64,000 nucleotides of DNA from positions 1 to 64,000 of the forward strand of contig NZ_JAGHMH010000020.1 in assembly GCF_017741935.1 (NCBI RefSeq). Reading direction: 5' to 3'. Below, in pieces: positions 63,518 to 64,000 of the stretch; the stretch's first letter is position 1, and each line of letters opens with the position of its first letter. The notes beneath the pieces are model-generated. The model was not told the origin of the DNA, did not search any database, and saw nothing but the letters and a program-made list of their open reading frames with translations. This DNA is from Rhizobium sp. 16-449-1b. Its GTDB lineage: Bacteria; Pseudomonadota; Alphaproteobacteria; Rhizobiales; Rhizobiaceae. Made by a program: the position numbers and the translations under genes.

Positions 63518-64000
63518 TCACAGCGTAGGCAGAAGCGTGAAGAGTTCCTGGGCGCGGTTGACGCCACGCAGCGCGTGCTGGCCGATCGACGTCAGATCGA
63601 TCTGCGTGGATGGAACGATCGCCGCGAAGCTTGCCGACATCAGCACCTTGCGCTGCAGCGACCGACAGAGCGACACGATGCGGCTGACCTCATTGACGGC
63701 AGGGCCGATGACCGTGAAGTCGAGACGGTCCTTGCTGCCGATATTGCCGTAGAACACGTCGCCCATATGCAGGCCGAGATAGACGTCCGTGACCGGTCGC
63801 CCCTCGATGCGGCGCTGCGCCGTGAGGTCGGACAGCCGCTTGTCGAGCAGGGTTCGTGCCTTCAGCGCCGAAAGACAGGCCTCGCTCGGCTTCTCGTCCT
63901 TGAAGATGGCAAGCGTGCCGTCGCCCATCAGCTTCAGCACCTCGCCGCCGGCCTCCTGCACCGAGGAGATCACCGCATCGGCATAGTCGTTCAGCATCGG
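63518..64000 (-). CDS. Class III adenylate/guanylate cyclase, C-terminal part (cut by window edge)
   Basis: About 160 residues are visible; the start lies beyond 64000. The cyclase domain has GGEVLKLMGDGTLAIF, with the metal-binding Asp, and GLHMGDVFYGNIGSKDRLDFTVIGPAVNEVSRI, with the transition-state Asn and Arg region in VNEVSR. It ends GQHALRGVNRAQELFTLLPTL. It makes cyclic AMP (the more common product). N-terminal sensor domains cannot be judged. Confidence 0.82.
   Translation of the reverse strand, partial: PMLNDYADAVISSVQEAGGEVLKLMGDGTLAIFKDEKPSEACLSALKARTLLDKRLSDLTAQRRIEGRPVTDVYLGLHMGDVFYGNIGSKDRLDFTVIGPAVNEVSRIVSLCRSLQRKVLMSASFAAIVPSTQIDLTSIGQHALRGVNRAQELFTLLPTL

Overview
The window looks like a chromosomal or large-plasmid segment of a Rhizobium/Agrobacterium-group alphaproteobacterium. 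This rests on gene content: a ChvE-GguA-GguB-GguC sugar cluster beside a GbpR-like LysR regulator, a membrane-bound cytochrome-fused urate oxidase, xylose-type ABC genes with a ROK regulator, DUF1127-like and wHTH-TPR proteins, high GC, and dense ATGA gene overlaps. No integrase, transposase, phage gene or CRISPR array was seen.

Layout. (1) 1-16.5 kb is a purine-degradation region: xdhC, urate oxidase puuD, guanine deaminase guaD, uraH, allA, uraD and puuE, which together cover guanine/xanthine to ureidoglycolate and glyoxylate. Lactate dehydrogenase, a quinone oxidoreductase, LysR regulators and small genes are interspersed. The region is full of toxin-antitoxin material: a RelB-like antitoxin, a hicAB pair broken by two frameshifts but with its operator intact, an orphan Phd antitoxin, and a HepT toxin followed by three tandem MntA-type antitoxin genes, all inside the purine operon. 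(2) 16.5-24.6 kb carries an FAD oxidoreductase and MnmD (a split MnmC-like pair, head to head with overlapping starts), a large hybrid histidine kinase and an RhlE-type helicase with a clear terminator. (3) 25.8-30.9 kb is the circularly permuted ATP-grasp / alpha-E / transglutaminase cluster, with three transglutaminase-fold genes, one lacking the expected His. (4) 32.2-41.9 kb is a pentose operon: chvE-gguA-gguB-gguC, a semialdehyde dehydrogenase and an arabinonate-type dehydratase, divergent from gbpR. (5) 42.9-50.3 kb holds inositol dehydrogenase, an acyltransferase, a ROK regulator and xylFHG with operator, hairpin and terminator, followed by tRNA-Arg(CCG).

(6) 51.4-60.7 kb is the most unusual part: a putative periplasmic sulfatase system. 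It has an arylsulfatase with a variant CTAGR motif, a DUF1254/DUF1214 protein, a true-looking formylglycine-generating enzyme with both active-site cysteines, a secreted HAD phosphatase, an outer-membrane MetA/SphA-like protein, a membrane-anchored wHTH-TPR regulator and small genes. Four transcription units each have the same 17-bp element (TTTACYGTTRCGTACTT) upstream in the same orientation, usually with a second TTAC half-site 12 bp earlier. I infer a local regulon driven by the embedded membrane regulator. A decayed DUF1214 fragment lies at its left edge. (7) The right end holds two GNAT acetyltransferases, small hypothetical genes and a truncated class III adenylate cyclase.

Protein identifications come from reading motifs and family resemblance. 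No database search was run, so symbols are given only where motifs and context agree.
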